From the NCBI GenBank assembly GCA_020634795.1, contig JACKAZ010000007.1, forward strand, positions 62,001-126,000: 64,000 nucleotides of DNA. Direction: 5' to 3'. The notes beneath the pieces were generated by a model, which did not search any database, was not told the origin of the DNA, and was given only the letters and a program-made list of their open reading frames with translations. The translations under genes and the position numbers were made by a program. This stretch comes from Ardenticatenales bacterium. Lineage in GTDB: Bacteria; Chloroflexota; Anaerolineae; Ardenticatenales; Ardenticatenaceae. Positions 1 to 7,357 of the stretch are shown piece by piece. How positions within the stretch are numbered: position 1 is the stretch's first letter; the number at the start of each line of letters is the position of its first letter.

Positions 1-1
1 C

Positions 2-523
2 GCGTGGTTGGATGCACCGCCCCACGGCTGCTTGCTGATGAGCAGCCAAGAGTACCATTTCATGCGCGGCCTCACGCCCTTCATGCAGAACTATCTGGGG
101 GCTGCGTCGGTGCAGAACGACAGCGGCGATTATGAGGCGGTGGTGGGGCAGGGGGCCTTCGCAGGCGCCAGCTACACGCTCGACTATCCCTTCACCGATT
201 TCTCCGACACGGTCGAACCGGGCAGTGGGGCGGTCAGCTTTATCGGTGACAACCAGCACAACGCCGCGCTCGCCACCCTGGGCGAGGGCTGGCGCACCAC
301 CTTCTGGCTCTTCCCGTGGGAAGCGATCGACAGCGCCGACGCGCGGGCCGATGCGCTGGCCCGGCTCTTGGCATGGTGCAATGGCGAGCCGACGGCCATT
401 GGGCTGACAGCGCCCTCCGTTGGCGGCGCGTCGCCCGCCCCGCGCTGGCCCCTCGGGCTGGCGCTGCTGAGCGTGGCAGGGGCATGGTTCTGGGTCAGGC
501 GCAAGCAACGCCGGGCGCTGTGA
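2..523 (+). CDS. C-terminal part of a membrane-anchored exported protein
   Basis: The frame is open at the window edge, so only the last 173 or so residues are visible and the true start lies outside. The visible part is a soluble, aromatic-rich domain containing the stretch GCLLMSSQEYHFMRGLTPF. It ends in a single hydrophobic helix (LGLALLSVAGAWFWV) and a basic tail RRKQRR, which is the pattern of a protein anchored by its C terminus with the bulk outside the cell. I do not recognise a catalytic motif in the visible part. The sequence resembles the C-terminal domains of large secreted Chloroflexota proteins, but this is an impression rather than an assignment. A G-rich tract follows and separates it from the ABC transporter, so co-transcription is uncertain. 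Confidence 0.6.
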   Translation, partial: AWLDAPPHGCLLMSSQEYHFMRGLTPFMQNYLGAASVQNDSGDYEAVVGQGAFAGASYTLDYPFTDFSDTVEPGSGAVSFIGDNQHNAALATLGEGWRTTFWLFPWEAIDSADARADALARLLAWCNGEPTAIGLTAPSVGGASPAPRWPLGLALLSVAGAWFWVRRKQRRAL

Positions 524-530
524 AGACAAG

Positions 531-588
531 GAGCGGGGGGAGCGGGGGGAGCGGGGGAGGGGGGGGAGCTAGGGGAGCTGAGGGGGAC
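531..588 (+). repeat. G-run tract with G-quadruplex potential
   Basis: An almost pure purine tract on the plus strand has G runs at 535-540, 544-549, 553-557, 559-566, 572-575 and 582-586. The runs are separated by one to five bases, mostly AGC. It lies just after the stop of the upstream gene and about 190 bases before the permease start. No gene was found in the remaining 589-780 stretch. Confidence 0.6.
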
Positions 589-780
589 GTTGCAAAACAA
601 CGCAACGCGCATGGAAGAGCCTCGATCTGCGATTTGCGATTCTCCTCGATTCACGACCCTTCTGTGCCCCGTTTCAACGTCTCTCCCTACGCTTCGCTCT
701 GGGCGGGCGGTTTCGCGTTTCGTGCCCGCTGTGTCACGATCTACCCCCGTCATGCAACCAACAGTGATTCGCCCCACCCC

Positions 781-1656
781 GTGATCCGACTTTCCCAACG
801 CATCCAGCCTTGGCTCTTCCTTGCGCCCTACTTGATCGGCACCTTCGTGTTGATCGTGCTGCCCGCCCTGGTGACGAGCGTGATCGCTTTCACCGACTAC
901 AACGCGCTCAGCACGCCGACCTTCACGGGGCTGGACAACTTCCGCCAGATGTGGGAATCGCCGATCGTGCGCGCCTCGTTGCGCAACACGCTCGTTTTTG
1001 TGATGGTGGCGGTGCCGCTGCGGATGTTGGGCGCGTTGCTGCTGGCGCTGCTGCTCCAGCGCAAACGACGGCTCTTTGGACTCTACCGCGCCATGGTCTA
1101 CATCCCGACCATCATCCCCGAGACGGCCTTTGGCTTGCTCGGCCTGTGGATTTTTAACCCTGTTTTCGGGCCGCTGAACCAACTGCTGGCGCTGGTCGGG
1201 CTGCCCCAACCGGCCTGGCTGACGACGGCGGCGGGCGCACAGACGGCGATCATCCTGCTGCTGACCCTGCAGTTGGGCGAGGGTTTCATCGTGCTGCTGG
1301 CGGGCTTGCAGATGATCCCGCGGGCGGTTTACGAAGCGGCGGCGGTCGATGGGGCGAGCGAGTGGCAGAGCTTCTGGCAGATCACGCTGCCCCTGCTCAC
1401 TCCGTGGATGTTGCTGTTGCTCTTCCGCGATTTACTGATGAGCGTGCAGATGACCTTTGCCCCGTCCTTCGTGATGACCTACGGCGGGCCGTACTATGCA
1501 ACCACCTACGTGCCACTGCTCATCTACGAGCTGGCCTTCGACCTCTTCGAGCTGGGGATCGCGGCGGCGCTGTTGCTGCTCTTCTATCTGATGATCGGCC
1601 TGATGATCGTGATTGTGGTGCGGGTCGTGGGGGTCGAACGTTCCTATGGATCGTAA
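781..1656 (+). CDS. Sugar ABC transporter permease, MalF/UgpA type
   Basis: This is an inner-membrane subunit of a binding-protein-dependent carbohydrate importer (MalF/UgpA group, BPD_transp_1). About 291 residues with six predicted membrane segments start at IQPWLFLAPYLIGTFVLIVL. The cytoplasmic EAA loop that docks the ATPase is clear: EAAAVDGASEWQSFWQITLP. I chose the GTG at 781 because homologous sequence begins there and the longer in-frame extension upstream is low-complexity and non-homologous. No convincing ribosome site precedes it, so the start is approximate. It overlaps the second permease by 11 bases and is followed by a substrate-binding lipoprotein. No ATPase gene is present here, so the system probably uses a shared MsmX/UgpC-type ATPase encoded elsewhere. 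The substrate cannot be read from sequence. Confidence 0.9.
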   Translation: MIRLSQRIQPWLFLAPYLIGTFVLIVLPALVTSVIAFTDYNALSTPTFTGLDNFRQMWESPIVRASLRNTLVFVMVAVPLRMLGALLLALLLQRKRRLFGLYRAMVYIPTIIPETAFGLLGLWIFNPVFGPLNQLLALVGLPQPAWLTTAAGAQTAIILLLTLQLGEGFIVLLAGLQMIPRAVYEAAAVDGASEWQSFWQITLPLLTPWMLLLLFRDLLMSVQMTFAPSFVMTYGGPYYATTYVPLLIYELAFDLFELGIAAALLLLFYLMIGLMIVIVVRVVGVERSYGS

Positions 1657-2488
1657 AGAGAGCCGGCTTCGCATGACGAGCCACCACCTCGTGGCCCTGC
1701 TCGTCGCCCTTTTCTTCGTCTTGCCGTTGTTCTGGGCCTTCGTCGCCTCGTTGCGGCCCGCGGGCTTTGCCCCCGCGCAGAGCGTGCAATGGTGGCCGGA
1801 TGTCGCCCACTGGGACAACTACCTCGAAGTCTTCAGCCAAGTGCCCTTTGCGCGCTATCTGCGCAACTCGTTGTTCGTCACGGCGGTGGCCGTGCCGATC
1901 ACCATGCTCACCGCCTCGCTGGGGGCGCTGGGGCTGACGCAGGTGGGCGATGGGGCGCGGCGCTGGCTGCTGCGGATCAGCATTGGCTTGCTCATCGTGC
2001 CCGCCACGGCCGTCTGGGTCTTCCGTTTCCGCATTCTCGGCGCGCTCGGCCTTGTCGACACGCCGTGGGCGCTGATCGTGCCTTCGATCGGGGCCAGCAG
2101 TCCGCTCTTTGTGCTGCTCTACTACTGGGCATTCACCCACATTCCGCAAGAGCTGTTCGACGCGGCGCGGCTGGACGGCGCGTCGCTCTGGGCGCTGTGG
2201 CGACGGGTGGCGATGCCGCTCGTGACGCCCACCACGGCGGCGGTCGCGCTGCTGGCCTTCGTCTTCTATTGGAACGATTTCGTCAGCCCGCTGCTTTACG
2301 TTTTCAAGCCGCAGTACTATACTGCCCCCATCGGATTGCAGGTACTCAAACAGATCGATCCGACCAACTACCCGATCTGGATTGCTGGCGCAGTACTGAT
2401 GACCCTCCCCGTTATTCTCATCTTTCTGTTCCTACAACGCTACTTCCTGAGCGACCTCTCGCCTGCCACCCTCTTCGAGCGGAATTAG
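1646..2488 (+). CDS. Sugar ABC transporter permease, MalG/UgpE type
   Basis: This is the second membrane subunit of the same importer, about 280 residues. It shows the MalG-type layout with an N-terminal membrane helix (HHLVALLVALFFVLPLFWAF) and the EAA loop LFDAARLDGASLWALWRRVA followed by MPLVTP. The start at 1646 overlaps the upstream permease stop by 11 bases, typical of translational coupling. An alternative ATG at 1673 (MTSHH) would also give a complete protein. Downstream, 110 bases of 7-bp repeats separate it from the binding-protein gene, which may uncouple expression of the lipoprotein. Confidence 0.9.
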   Translation: MDRKESRLRMTSHHLVALLVALFFVLPLFWAFVASLRPAGFAPAQSVQWWPDVAHWDNYLEVFSQVPFARYLRNSLFVTAVAVPITMLTASLGALGLTQVGDGARRWLLRISIGLLIVPATAVWVFRFRILGALGLVDTPWALIVPSIGASSPLFVLLYYWAFTHIPQELFDAARLDGASLWALWRRVAMPLVTPTTAAVALLAFVFYWNDFVSPLLYVFKPQYYTAPIGLQVLKQIDPTNYPIWIAGAVLMTLPVILIFLFLQRYFLSDLSPATLFERN

Positions 2489-2599
2489 GGCAGGTTAGGC
2501 TCAAATACGGCGATAGGTGGCAATGGAGCGGGGGGAACTGGGGGGATTCCTTCTCGTGCATCGCGAATCGGTGCTCCTACGCTGATTTACAATGAATCC

Positions 2600-2655
2600 C
2601 TTGCCCCTTGCGCTTTGCACCTTGCACCTTGCACTTTGCACCTTGCACCTTGCAC
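2600..2655 (+). repeat. Heptamer array, CTTGCAC family (8 units)
   Basis: Eight consecutive 7-bp units are visible: one CTTGCCC, one CTTGCGC, two TTTGCAC and four CTTGCAC. The array sits in the gap between the second permease and the binding-protein gene and ends 55 bases before the GTG start. It is the same family, in the same or opposite orientation, as the arrays near 35.9, 42.2, 44.6 and 48.4 kb. Confidence 0.95.
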
Positions 2656-2710
2656 GTCTACCCCGCCTCACCGCCCACGTCCATCCCTCCCGCCATCACA
2701 AGGAGCTTCC

Positions 2711-4048
2711 GTGTTCACGACCAAGATTCACACCGTTCGCCTCCGCTTGATCTTGCTGCTCCTCTCGCTGTTGATCGTGGCCTGTGGCACGGCGGCCACC
2801 ACGCCCGAGAGCGAGAGCGGCGCTGCGAATGACACCCCAAGCGGCGACCCGATCAGCTTCGCCGTGTTTGGCGATCAGGCCGAACTGTCCGCCTTCGAGG
2901 CGGTGGTGGCCGCTTTCGAGGCAGAGTACCCCGAGATCGACATCGAGATTCAGCATACCGCCAGCCAGAGCGATTACCGTCAGCGGCTGGCGACCAGCTT
3001 CTCGGCCGGTTCGCCCCCCGACATCTTCCTGCTCAACTATCGGCGCTTCGGCCAGTTCGTCAGTCAAGATGTGCTGGAGCCGCTCGGCCCCTACCTCGAC
3101 CAAAGCGATCTGATCGCTGCCGACGATTTCCTGCCACCCACCCTCGACTCTTTCATGATGAACGGCCAGCTCTGGTGCATTCCGCAGAATCTGTCGAGCT
3201 TGGTGATCTACTACAACAAGGATCTCTTCGACGCGGCGGGCGTGCCCTACCCGTCCAACGATTGGACGTGGGAGCAGTTCCTCGAGACGGCCAAAGCGCT
3301 GACGCTGGACACCGACGGCGACGGCAGCACCGATCAGTACGGGGTGGGGATCGAGGCCAGCATTTTCCGCTTGGCGCCCTTCGTCTGGCAGGCCGGTGGC
3401 GAGATCGTCGACGATCCCGCCAACCCGACGCGGTTGACGCTCGACACGCCGGAAGCACAGCGCGCCTTCAAGTTCTACGTGGCGTTGCAGACGGAGCATC
3501 ACGTCGTGCCCGACCGCGTGGCGGAGCAGGCCGAGGAGAGTGAAGCACGCTTCTTGAACGGCACGCTGGCGATGTACTTCAACAGCCGACGGGGGGTGCC
3601 GACCTACCGCACCATCGAATCGTTCGCGTGGGATGTGGCCCCGCTGCCGCAGGATGTCGAGAAGGCGGGCATTCTGCACAGCGATGGCTACTGCCTGTCG
3701 AGTAAGGCGGCCAACAAAGAAGGCGCGTGGCGCTTCATTGAGTTCGCCAACTCGGTCGAAGGGCAGACCATCGTCGCGGCCTCGGGCCGCACCGTCCCCT
3801 CGCTGCGGCGCGTCGCCGAATCCGACGCCTTCCTCGACCCGACCTTGCCGCCCGCCAACAGCCGCATCTTCATCGAAGATACCGAGTCGATCCGCCGCGT
3901 GCCGATCATGGAGACGTGGGTCGGCATCGAGGAGACGGCGGGCAAGGAGATCGAGGAGGCCTTCTACGGCACCATCAGCACCGAAGAGGCCGCCCAGCGG
4001 GCGCAGGATCTGACGCAGGGCTATTTCGATGAGGTGAACGGGGAGTAG
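2711..4048 (+). CDS. Extracellular sugar-binding lipoprotein of the ABC transporter
   Basis: This is the family 1 extracellular solute-binding protein (MalE-like) that captures the sugar and delivers it to the two permeases. The GTG at 2711 is set by a perfect AAGGAG at 2700-2705, and the open frame upstream of it is repeat DNA. The 445-residue product has a lipoprotein signal, with basic residues, the helix LRLILLLLSLLIVAC and lipobox Cys25. The mature region contains the family hallmarks FAVFGDQAELSAFEAVVAAF, a central WTWEQFLETAKALT stretch and a C-terminal AWRFIEFANS helix. It closes the three-gene transporter group and is followed by a good terminator. Confidence 0.93.
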   Translation: MFTTKIHTVRLRLILLLLSLLIVACGTAATTPESESGAANDTPSGDPISFAVFGDQAELSAFEAVVAAFEAEYPEIDIEIQHTASQSDYRQRLATSFSAGSPPDIFLLNYRRFGQFVSQDVLEPLGPYLDQSDLIAADDFLPPTLDSFMMNGQLWCIPQNLSSLVIYYNKDLFDAAGVPYPSNDWTWEQFLETAKALTLDTDGDGSTDQYGVGIEASIFRLAPFVWQAGGEIVDDPANPTRLTLDTPEAQRAFKFYVALQTEHHVVPDRVAEQAEESEARFLNGTLAMYFNSRRGVPTYRTIESFAWDVAPLPQDVEKAGILHSDGYCLSSKAANKEGAWRFIEFANSVEGQTIVAASGRTVPSLRRVAESDAFLDPTLPPANSRIFIEDTESIRRVPIMETWVGIEETAGKEIEEAFYGTISTEEAAQRAQDLTQGYFDEVNGE

Positions 4049-4076
4049 GTCGGCCTAGTTGAGGGGCCGCTGAAAG

Positions 4077-4113
4077 AGGGGATGACGCTCGGCGTCGTCC
4101 CCTCGTTGTTTTT
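4077..4113 (+). terminator. Rho-independent terminator after the ABC transporter
   Basis: An 11-bp stem AGGGGATGACG / CGTCGTCCCCT (one G-T pair) with a CTCGG loop is followed by CGTTGTTTTT. It lies 29 bases after the binding-protein stop and before the convergent NHL gene. Confidence 0.85.
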
Positions 4114-4230
4114 GGCTGCGTCTGTTGCCCGGCGCTGAACGCGGCTTTGCGCGGTGGTGGCATGGCTTGGCCCCGTTTTGCGGGGAAAGGCAGCGAATTC
4201 GCGCCGGAGGCACGCTGGCTTGCCGCGTGG

Positions 4231-5253
4231 TCAGCGGGGCACGAAGCGCTGTACCGCGTTGCGTTTCTGGTCACTGACAATGAGCTGGCCGTCGGTAGTG
4301 AAGGCCAGATCGACCGGCGCGATGAAACTGCCATCTTGGCTGCCGAACTTTCCAATCACGCCCAACGGTTCGCCCGCAGGGGTGAACTGCTCGATGCGCC
4401 CCAAGACGTAATCGGTGACGTAGATCAGGCCATCCGGGCCAACGACGATGCCCTCTGGTGTACCGCGCGAACTCGAATCAGAGCCCGTTTCCCACGCGAG
4501 CAAGAAATTGCCGTCCGCATCGAATTTCTGCACCTGCTTCTTCGTGTAATCGGCAACATAGATCGCGCCGTCGCTGCCCACATCCATCCCGGTTGCGTGC
4601 TCGAACTGTCCGTCGCCATCACCCGCGCCGCCCCATCGCCTTATAAAGTTGCCCTCATTGTCGAACTGCTGCACATAAGGCACCGCGTCATCCGTGACGT
4701 AAACGTGACCCGCCGTGTCGACCGCGATGCCGATCGCGCGAGTGAATTGACCGGCTTCCTCCCCCTCGCTCCCCCACGCGATCAGGAACTTTCCTTCGCG
4801 GTCGAACTTCTGGATGCGGAAGTTGCCGTTATCGACAACGAAGACGTTGCCTTCCCCGTCAACGGCCAACGCGCCGAAGCCCAGCGACCTGAACTGTCCC
4901 TCGCCCTCGCCTTTTTCGCCCCAACTTTGCAACATCGAGCCATCGGGCGCGAAGCGCAGCACACGCTGATGGCCCGTGTCGAAAAGATAGAGCGTTCCGT
5001 CGGGGCCAACGTCCACCCCATAGGGTTGAACAAGGCTGTCCGCCACGTCGAAGCGCTGATCGAAGACAAAGTCTTCGGCGGAGAGCGGAGCAAGGGTGGG
5101 AACAGCGCTCGGCGTGGGGGGCGGCGCGGCAGTGGCCGTGTCAGACGGCGGCGTGGCAGACGATGGGGCGGGCGCGGGGCGGGCGGCAGCGCAACTTGTG
5201 AACAGCAACAGAACGATTGGCACCAAAAGGCACACTGTGTAACGAAAAGGCAT
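4231..5253 (-). CDS. NHL-repeat beta-propeller lipoprotein
   Basis: This is an exported 340-residue protein. The signal MPFRYTVCLLVPIVLLLFTS ends in lipobox Cys21, then a Pro/Thr/Ala-rich linker runs to about residue 60. After that come six or so NHL repeats, each with the pattern GVDVGPDGTLYLFDTGHQRV or a close variant (GIAVDTAGHVYVTDDA, GMDVGSDGAIYVADYTKKQV, GIVVGPDGLIYVTDYVLGRI). NHL propellers are usually binding scaffolds, and no catalytic residues can be named. It is divergent from the iron locus and shares a 160-base intergenic region with it. A link to iron uptake is possible but unproven. Confidence 0.85.
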   Translation of the reverse strand: MPFRYTVCLLVPIVLLLFTSCAAARPAPAPSSATPPSDTATAAPPPTPSAVPTLAPLSAEDFVFDQRFDVADSLVQPYGVDVGPDGTLYLFDTGHQRVLRFAPDGSMLQSWGEKGEGEGQFRSLGFGALAVDGEGNVFVVDNGNFRIQKFDREGKFLIAWGSEGEEAGQFTRAIGIAVDTAGHVYVTDDAVPYVQQFDNEGNFIRRWGGAGDGDGQFEHATGMDVGSDGAIYVADYTKKQVQKFDADGNFLLAWETGSDSSSRGTPEGIVVGPDGLIYVTDYVLGRIEQFTPAGEPLGVIGKFGSQDGSFIAPVDLAFTTDGQLIVSDQKRNAVQRFVPR

Positions 5254-5338
5254 GATCTGATCTCTGCATGATGGTTGGGGGTTGCCTCTACTACTTACTC
5301 AGATTCGACCGGATAGGTTCAATCGCCCTTTCTCGTAC

Positions 5339-5367
5339 TTGACATACGTATAAATTTAGGTTAGACT
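5339..5367 (+). promoter_or_regulatory. Sigma-70-type promoter of the iron locus
   Basis: TTGACA at 5339-5344 and TAGACT at 5362-5367 are separated by 17 bases. The -35 box is perfect and the -10 box matches at four of six positions. It lies 46 bases upstream of the regulator start. Confidence 0.7.
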
Positions 5368-5372
5368 AAATT
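5353..5372. promoter_or_regulatory. Candidate DtxR-family operator overlapping the -10 box
   Basis: A perfect 7-bp inverted repeat AATTTAG (5353-5359) / CTAAATT (5366-5372) is separated by GTTAGA and covers the -10 box. The left part reads TTAGGTTAG, identical to the first half of the known DtxR/IdeR consensus TTAGGTTAGSCTAACCTAA; the right half diverges. Since the first gene encodes a DtxR-family protein, metal-dependent autorepression is the natural inference. Confidence 0.65.
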
Positions 5373-5413
5373 CGTTGGATGGCCCACTTCACAGATGGAA
5401 ATGCCGAGATAGC

Positions 5414-6448
5414 ATGAGCGAGAGTACCGTTATTGGAATCGTCGGGATGGCGCTGGTGGCGCTGGCGATCTTTCTTTTTTGGCCGCGCCGTGGTTGGCTT
5501 TGGCGTCAGCGCCAGAGCGAAGAGGAGCGACAGCGCATTCAGGTCGAAGATGCGCTGAAGTACCTCTACTTCTGCGAATTGGAGCAGCGCCGCCCCACCG
5601 TGGCTGGCATCGCGGGGCGGATGCAGGTTCCGGAAAACAGGGCAGCCGATATCGTGGGGGATTTGCAGACTCTCGGCTTTGCCACCATCGGGCCAGAGGC
5701 CATCCAGTTGACGGGCGATGGGCGGACCTACGCGCTCCATATCGTGCGTGCCCACCGACTCTGGGAACGGCACTTGGCCGATGAAACGGGCTACGCCGAG
5801 CATGAGTGGCATGGCCGCGCCGAAGAGGCCGAACATAGCATGACGCCCGCAGAGGCCGACGCGCTGGCCAGCCGGCTCCGCAATCCGCTGCTCGACCCGC
5901 ACGGCGATCCGATTCCCACCGCCACCGGCGAAATGGTCGACGAGCGGGGTGGGGCAGTCACCGTATTGGCGCCCGGCGAGAGTGGCCGCATCACCCATCT
6001 GGAAGATGAGCCGGAAGGGCTGTACGCCCAACTGGTGGCAGAAGGGTTCTACCCAGGCATGGTGGTTCAGATGATCGACGAATCACCCGAACGGGTGCGG
6101 GTCTGGGCCGATGGGAACGAGCAAATTTTGGCTCCGCTGACCGCCTCGTTGATCTCCGTCACCCCGCTGAGTGAGTCCGAAACGCACCCAATCGACGGGG
6201 GCATCACGTTAGCCGATCTGACGTCGGCCGAAGCAGGGCGCATTCTCTCGTTGTCGCCTCGCTGTCGCGGCGTGGAGCGGCGGCGCTTCTTGGATTTGGG
6301 CTTTGTTCCCGGCACGGAAGTGATCGCCGAAATGATCAGCCCGAGCGGCGAGCCGACCGCCTACCGCGTGCGCGACACGTTGATCGCCCTACGCAAGAAT
6401 CAAGCCGGCATGATCAATATCGAACGTATTCCCGTGCTCAGCGATTAG
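5414..6448 (+). CDS. Membrane-anchored DtxR-family regulator with tandem FeoA domains
   Basis: The 344-residue protein has three parts. Residues 4-24 form one membrane helix (TVIGIVGMALVALAIFLFWP). Residues about 40-175 are a DtxR/MntR-like winged helix and dimerisation domain, including VPENRAADIVGDLQTLGF, the metal-site segment EHEWHGRAEEAEH and the family-typical LDPHGDPIP. The rest holds two FeoA/SH3-like domains (about 185-255 and 265-342; the second has RRRFLDLGFVPGTEV). It probably senses ferrous iron or manganese and either represses transcription from the membrane or assists FeoB directly. ATG 5414 is preferred over an upstream in-frame ATG because the protein then starts right at the membrane helix. 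It is the first gene of an operon with the split feoB, 30 bases downstream. Confidence 0.85.
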   Translation: MSESTVIGIVGMALVALAIFLFWPRRGWLWRQRQSEEERQRIQVEDALKYLYFCELEQRRPTVAGIAGRMQVPENRAADIVGDLQTLGFATIGPEAIQLTGDGRTYALHIVRAHRLWERHLADETGYAEHEWHGRAEEAEHSMTPAEADALASRLRNPLLDPHGDPIPTATGEMVDERGGAVTVLAPGESGRITHLEDEPEGLYAQLVAEGFYPGMVVQMIDESPERVRVWADGNEQILAPLTASLISVTPLSESETHPIDGGITLADLTSAEAGRILSLSPRCRGVERRRFLDLGFVPGTEVIAEMISPSGEPTAYRVRDTLIALRKNQAGMINIERIPVLSD

Positions 6449-6478
6449 CGGCTTACACGAGTGGAAAGAGGATGTCAG

Positions 6479-7357
6479 ATGAGCGATAGTACGATAAAAA
6501 AAGAAACGATCAAGATCGAACCGTTCGACCCCAGCAAGATGCCGACGGGCTGCGACAGTTGCCCCGCCCACAACGCGGCCAACCTGCGTCGCTTGGGCGT
6601 CGATATGAGCGAGTGGGACTATGTCGTCGCCTTGGCGGGGAACCCCAACGTCGGCAAAAGCACCGTTTTCAATGCGCTGACGGGGCTGCGCCAACACACC
6701 GGCAACTGGCCGGGCAAAACGGTGACGCGGGCCGAGGGGGGCTTTGAATATGCGGGAGCGCGCTTCAAGCTGGTCGATCTGCCCGGCGCCTATTCGCTGC
6801 TGGCGACCAGCTTGGACGAAGAGGTGGCACGCGACTTCATTCTCTTTGGCCAACCCGATGTGACGATCGTGGTGGTCGACGCCAGCCGCCTGGAACGCAA
6901 CTTGAATCTGGCGTTGCAAGTGCTGGAGATCACCGATCGGGTCGTCGTCTGCCTCAACTTGGTCGACGAAGCCCGCCGCCACGGCTTGACCGTGGACGAG
7001 CGCCATCTGGCGCGCCGCCTTGGGGTGCCGGTGGTGCCGACCGTGGCCCGCAGCCGCGAAGGGCTGGACGCGCTGCTGCAAGCGGTGAACGATGTGGCGA
7101 CTGGCAAGATCGTCTGCAAGCCGCACCGACTGCGCCACGAGCTGCCGGGTATGAAACAGGCCGCTGACAAGGTCGAGGCCGAGCTGCACGCGCTCTACCC
7201 CAACCTGCCGAACGCCCGCTGGGTCGCGCTTCGCCTGCTGGATGGCGACGAGGCGATCATTCAGGCGATGAGACGGGGCGAATTGGGCGACCTGTCGCGC
7301 AGCGCCCCCAACAGCGAAGCGGTCAATGTAATTCGATTGGAGGCGACGCCCGCATGA
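6479..7357 (+). CDS. feoB: FeoB N-terminal GTPase domain, encoded as a separate protein
   Basis: This is the cytosolic G domain of the ferrous iron transporter FeoB, 292 residues without any membrane segment. It shows G1 GNPNVGKST (54-62), the G2-region HTGNWPGKTV, G3 DLPGAYS, G4 NLVDE and a GDI-like helical tail. An N-terminal CDSC pair (Cys25/Cys28) precedes the G domain and could bind metal. The start at 6479 is fixed by AGAGGA six bases upstream. The stop codon overlaps the ATG of the pore gene (ATGA), so the two halves are translationally coupled and presumably assemble into one transporter. In most bacteria both halves are one polypeptide. Confidence 0.93.
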   Translation: MSDSTIKKETIKIEPFDPSKMPTGCDSCPAHNAANLRRLGVDMSEWDYVVALAGNPNVGKSTVFNALTGLRQHTGNWPGKTVTRAEGGFEYAGARFKLVDLPGAYSLLATSLDEEVARDFILFGQPDVTIVVVDASRLERNLNLALQVLEITDRVVVCLNLVDEARRHGLTVDERHLARRLGVPVVPTVARSREGLDALLQAVNDVATGKIVCKPHRLRHELPGMKQAADKVEAELHALYPNLPNARWVALRLLDGDEAIIQAMRRGELGDLSRSAPNSEAVNVIRLEATPA

